Shown here piece after piece: positions 58,862 to 64,000 of a stretch of DNA of 64,000 bases. The stretch's first letter is position 1. The number at the start of each line of letters is the position of its first letter. The notes under the pieces are model-generated. The model worked only from the letters and a program-made list of their open reading frames with translations. It did no database searches and was not told the DNA's origin. The stretch is from Caprella mutica (Eukaryota; Arthropoda; Malacostraca; Amphipoda; Caprellidae). The stretch spans positions 112,229-176,228 of the forward strand of contig CANNZV010001170.1 in NCBI GenBank assembly GCA_947561585.1, in the 5' to 3' direction. The translations under genes were made by a program, and so were the position numbers.

Positions 58862-61800
58862 TATTGGTGGTTGTTTTAACCCTTCACTGTACATTTTATT
58901 TACAACTATTGGTGGTTGTTTTAACCCTTCACTGTGCACTTTATTTACAACTATTGGTGGTTGCATTAACCCTTCACTGTACATTTTATTTACAACTATT
59001 GGTGGTTGTTTTAACCCTTCACTGTACATTTTATTTACAACTATTGGTTGTTGTTTTAACTCTTCACTGTGCACTTTATTTACAACTATTGGTGGTTGTT
59101 TTAACCCTTCACTATACATTTTATTTACAACTATTGGTTGTTGTTTTAACTCTTCACTGTGCACTTTATTTACAACTATTGGTGGTTGTTTAAACCCTTC
59201 ACTGTGCACTTTATTTACAACTATTGGTGGTAGTTTTAGCTCTTCACTGTGCACTTTATTTACAACTATTGGTTGTTGTTTTAACTCTTCACTGTGCACT
59301 TTATTTACAACTATTGGTGGTTGTTTTAACTCTTCACTGTGCACTTCATTTACAACTATTTGTGGTTGTTTAAACCCTTCACTGTGCACTTTATTTACAA
59401 CTATTGGTGGTTGTTTTAACTCTTCACTGTGCACTTTATTTACAACTATTGGTGGTTGTTTTAACTCTTCACTGTGCACTTTATTTACAACTATTGGTGG
59501 TAGTTTTAGCCCTTCACTGTGCACTTTATTTACAACTATTGGTTGTTGTTTTAACTCTTCACTGTGCACTTTATTTACAACTATTGGTGGTTGTTTTAAC
59601 TCTTCACTGTGCACTTCATTTACAACTATTTGTGGTTGTTTAAACCCTTCACTGTGCACTTTATTTACAACTATTGGTGGTTGTTTTAACTCTTCACTGT
59701 GCACTTTATTTACAACTATTGGTGGTTGTTTTTACTCTTCACTGTGCACTTTATTTACAACTATTGGTGGTTGTTTTAACTCTTCACTGTGCACTTTATT
59801 TACAACTATTGGTGGTTGTTTAAACCCTTCACTGTGCACTTTATTTACAACTATTGGTGGTAGTTTTAGCTCTTCACTGTGCACTTTATTTACAACTATT
59901 GGTTGTTGTTTTAACTCTTCACTGTGCACTTTATTTACAACTATTGGTTGTTGTTTTAACTCTTCACTGTGCACTTTATTTACAACTAATGGTGGTTGTT
60001 TTAACTCTTCACTGTGCACTTTATTTACAACTATTGGTGGTAGTTTTAACTCTTCACTGTGTACTTTATTTACAACTATTGGTGGTTGTTTTAACTCTTC
60101 ACTGTGCACTTTATTTACAACTATTGGTGGTTGTTTTAACTCTTCACTGTGCACTTTATTTACAACTATTGGTGGTTGTTTTAACTCTTCACTGTGCACT
60201 TTATTTACAACTATTGGTGGTTGTTTTAACTCTTCACTGTGCACTTTATTTACAACTATTGGTGGTTGTTTTAACTCTTCACTGTGCACTTTATTTACAA
60301 CTATTGGTGGTTGTTCTAACTCTTCACTGTGCACTCTATTTACAACTATTGGTGGTTGTTTTAACTCTTCACTGTGCACTTTATTTACAACTATTGGTGG
60401 TTGTTTCAACTCTTCACTGTGCACTTTATTTACAACTATTGGTGGTTGTTCTAACTCTTCACTGTGCACTCTATTTACAACTATTGGTGGTTGTTTTAAC
60501 TCTTCACTATGCACTTTATTTACAACTATTGGTGGTTGTTTTAACTCTTCACTGTGCACTTTATTTACAACTATTGGTGGTTGTTTTAACTCTTCACTGT
60601 GCACTTTATTTACAACTATTGGTGGTTGTTTTAACTCTTCACTGTGCACTTTATTTACAACTATTGGTGGTTGTTTTAACTCTTCACTGTGTACTTTATT
60701 TGCAACTATTGGTGGTTGTTTTAACTCTTCACTGTGCACTTTATTTACAACTATTGGTGGTTGTTTTAACTCTTCACTGTGCACTTTATTTACAACTATT
60801 GGTGGTTGTTTTAACTCTTCACTGTGCACTTTATTTACAACTATTGGTGGTTGTTTAAACCCTTCACTGTGCACTTTATTTACAACTATTGGTGGTTGTT
60901 TTAACTCTTCACTGTGCACTCTATTTACAACTATTGGTGGTTGTTTTAACTCTTCACTGTGCACTTTATTTACAACTATTGGTGGTTGTTTTAACTCTTC
61001 ACTGTGCACTTTATTTACAACTATTGGTGGTTGTTTTAACTCTTCACTGTGCACTTTATTTACAACTATTGGTGGTTGTTTTAACTCTTCACTGTGCACT
61101 TTATTTACAACTATTGGTGGTTGTTTTAACTCTTCACTGTGCACTTTATTTAAAACTATTGGTGGTAGTTTTAGCCCTTCACTGTGCACTTTATTTACAA
61201 CTATTGGTTGTTGTTTTAACTCTTCACTGTGCACTTTATTTACAACTATTGGTGGTTGTTTTAACTCTTCACTGTGCACTTCATTTACAACTATTTTTGG
61301 TTGTTTAAACCCTTCACTGTGCACTTTATTTACAACTATTGGTGGTTGTTTTAACTCTTCACTGTGCACTTTATTTACAACTATTGGTGGTAGTTTTAGC
61401 CCTTCACTGTGCACTTTATTTACAACTATTGGTTGTTGTTTTAACTCTTCACTGTGCACTTTATTTACAACTATTGGTGGTTGTTTAAACCCTTCACTGT
61501 GCACTTTATTTACAACTATTGGTGGTAGTTTTAGCTCTTCACTGTGCACTTTATTTACAACTATTGGTTGTTGTTTTAACTCTTCACTGTGCACTTTATT
61601 TACAACTATTGGTTGTTGTTTTAACTCTTCACTGTGCACTTTATTTACAACTATTGGTGGTTGTTTTAACTCTTCACTGTGCACTTTATTTACAACTATT
61701 GGTGGTAGTTTTAACTCTTCACTGTGTACTTTATTTACAACTATTGGTGGTTGTTTTAACTCTTCACTGTGCACTTTATTTACAACTATTGGTGGTTGTT

Positions 61801-64000
61801 TTAACTCTTCACTGTGCACTTTATTTACAACTATTGGTGGTTGTTTTAACTCTTCACTGTGCACTTTATTTACAACTATTGGTGGTTGTTTTAACTCTTC
61901 ACTGTGCACTTTATTTACAACTATTGGTGGTTGTTTTAACTCTTCACTGTGCACTTTATTTACAACTATTGGTGGTTGTTCTAACTCTTCACTGTGCACT
62001 CTATTTACAACTATTGGTGGTTGTTTTAACTCTTCACTGTGCACTTTATTTACAACTATTGGTGGTTGTTTTAACTCTTCACTGTGCACTTTATTTACAA
62101 CTATTGGTGGTTGTTTTAACTCTTCACTATACATTTTATTTACAACTATTGGTTGTTGTTTTAACTCTTCACTGTGCACTTTATTTACAACTATTGGTGG
62201 TTGTTTAAACCCTTCACTGTGCACTTTATTTACAACTATTGGTGGTAGTTTTAGCTCTTCACTGTGCACTTTATTTACAACTATTGGATGTTGTTTTAAC
62301 TCTTCACTGTGCACTTTATTTACAACTATTGGTGGTTGTTTTTACTCTTCACTGTGCACTTTATTTACAACTATTGGTGGTTGTTTTAACTCTTCACTGT
62401 GCACTTTATTTACAACTATTGGTGGTTGTTTAAACCCTTCACTGTGCACTTTATTTACAACTATTGGTGGTAGTTTTAGCTCTTCACTGTGCACTTTATT
62501 TACAACTATTGGTTGTTGTTATAACTCTTCACTGTGCACTTTATTTACAACTATTGGTTGTTGTTTTAACTCTTCACTGTGCACTTTATTTACAACTAAT
62601 GGTGGTTGTTTTAACTCTTCACTGTGCACTTTATTTACAACTATTGGTGGTAGTTTTAACTCTTCACTGTGTACTTTATTTACAACTATTGGTGGTTGTT
62701 TTAACTCTTCACTGTGCACTTTATTTACAACTATTGGTGGTTGTTTTAACTCTTCACTGTGCACTTTATTTACAACTATTGGTGGTTGTTTTAACTCTTC
62801 ACTGTGCACTTTATTCACAACTATTGGTGGTTGTTTTAACTCTTCACTGTGCACTTTATTTACAACTATTGGTGGTTGTTTTAACTCTTCACTGTGCACT
62901 TTATTTACAACTATTGGTGGTTGTTCTAACTCTTCACTGTGCACTCTATTTACAACTATTGGTGGTTGTTTTAACTCTTCACTGTGCACTTTATTTACAA
63001 CTATTGGTGGTTGTTTCAACTCTTCACTGTGCACTTTATTTACAATTATTGGTGGTTGTTCTAACTCTTCACTGTGCACTCTATTTACAACTATTGGTGG
63101 TTGTTTTTAACTCTTCACTATGCACTTTATTTACAACTATTGGTGGTTGTTTTAACTCTTCACTGTGCACTTTATTTACAACTATTGGTGGTTGTTTTAA
63201 CTCTTCACTGTGCACTTTATTTACAACTATTGGTGGTTGTTTTAACTCTTCACTGTGCACTTTATTTACAACTATTGGTGGTTGTTTTAACTCTTCACTG
63301 TGTACTTTATTTGCAACTATTGGTGGTTGTTTTAACTCTTCACTGTGCACTTTATTTACAACTATTGGTGGTTGTTTTAACTCTTCACTGTGCACTTTAT
63401 TTACAACTTTTGGTGGTTGTTTTAACTCTTCACTGTGCACTTTATTTACAACTATTGGTGGTTGTTTTAACTCTTCACTGTGTTCTTTATTTACAACTAT
63501 TGGTGGTTGTTTTAACCCTTCACTGTGTTCTTTATTTACAACTATTGGTGGTTGTTTTAACTCTTCACTGTGCACTTTATTTACAACTATTGGTGGTTGT
63601 TTTAACTCTTCACTGTGCACTTTATTTACAACTATTGGTGGTTGTTTTAACTCTTCACTGTGCACTTTATTTACAACTATTGGTGGTTGTTTTAACTCTT
63701 CACTGTGCACTTTATTTACAACTATTGGTGGTTGTTTTAACTCTTCACTGTGCACTTTATTTACAACTATTGGTGGTAGTTTTAGCCCTTCACTGTGCAC
63801 TTTATTTACAACTATTGGTTGTTGTTTTAACTCTTCACTGTGCACTTTATTTACAACTATTGGTGGTTGTTTTAACTCTTCACTGTGCACTTCATTTACA
63901 ACTATTTGTGGTTGTTTAAACCCTTCACTGTGCACTTTATTTACAACTATTGGTGGTTGTTTTAACTCTTCACTGTGCACTTTATTTACAACTATTGGTG
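58862..64000. repeat. Minisatellite, 45-bp unit, at least 114 copies, continues past window
   Basis: The unit contains GGTGGTTGTTTTAACTCTTC and ACTGTGCACTTTATTTACAA. Variants (GGTTGTTG, GGTGGTAGTTTTAGC, TTTAAACCC, TGTACT, TTTGCAAC) map large duplications. TGTACT occurs at 60060, 61725 and 62670, and TTTAGCTC at 59861, 61526 and 62471, giving offsets of 1665 (37 units) and 2610 bp (58 units). On the minus strand the unit reads as 15 residues (VHSEELKQPPIVVNK). Frames of up to 860 codons are interrupted by TAA at 59732, 62342 and 62519 and by a one-T insertion near 63107. Most differences between units change residues, which argues against a constrained protein. Confidence 0.98.

Noticed and set aside
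59732..62314. 860-codon minus-strand frame with a 15-residue repeat
   Set aside because: Part of the 45-bp minisatellite. Neighbouring units contain stops and a frameshift, and differences are mostly residue-changing. Kept only as a question in the findings.
58864..64000. Leucine-rich membrane-like plus-strand frames (LTLHCALYLQLLVVV)
   Set aside because: Translation of the antisense strand of the 45-bp unit; apparent hydrophobicity is a by-product of T-rich sequence.

Overview
This is an AT-rich eukaryotic genomic window with no bacterial or phage gene organisation. I infer an insect. The evidence is a Jockey-like LINE remnant, Tc1/mariner and pogo-type TA-target elements, and one plausible exon with a splice donor. 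A hemipteran such as a planthopper fits my general impression of the repeat content, but that is a guess without a database search. I see no CRISPR array, tRNA, rRNA or complete protein-coding gene.

The dominant feature is tandem repetition. About twenty different minisatellite families, with units of 15 to about 70 bp, together cover roughly 27 kb, or about 43 percent of the window by my addition of array lengths. The largest are a 24-bp array of 9.3 kb (31413-40690), a 45-bp array of more than 5.1 kb that runs off the right edge (58862-64000), a 22-bp array of 2.6 kb (18392-21014), a 23-bp array of 1.8 kb (42357-44148) and a 21-bp array of 1.7 kb (11186-12852). Several carry higher-order duplications that rare variants map exactly: 2832 bp in the 24-mer, 2610 and 1665 bp in the 45-mer, 736 bp in the 23-mer, 198 bp in a 22-mer and 190 bp in the 19-mer. 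Very long reading frames inside these arrays follow from stop-free units and are not genes.

Layout: 1-7900 holds six arrays, one small TA-flanked MITE and dispersed repeats. 7900-9250 holds a decayed Jockey-like LINE on the minus strand. 9400-13500 holds 19-bp, 21-bp and 24-bp arrays. 13650-15110 holds dispersed repeats that pair, in inverted orientation, with copies at 4.5 kb and 10.5 kb. 15397-15611 is the best genuine coding candidate: a minus-strand first coding exon resembling the start of a TMTC-family ER O-mannosyltransferase, with a strong GTGAGT donor. Its next exon is not visible. 16.0-24.5 kb holds a 20-bp array, a Foldback-like inverted structure, two 22-bp arrays and a palindromic 36-bp array. 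29.2-46 kb holds the 30-32, 24, 23 and 35-bp arrays. 46-58.6 kb is mostly unique AT-rich DNA, with a 1330-bp pogo-like insertion whose empty site survives in a paralogous repeat at 25.9 kb. The rest is the 45-bp array.

No set of genes works together here. The most informative structures are the links between dispersed short palindromes and the arrays that seem to have grown from them (the GCCCCACCATAAC family), the dated pogo-like insertion, and the orphan TMTC-like exon in a repeat-swollen landscape.
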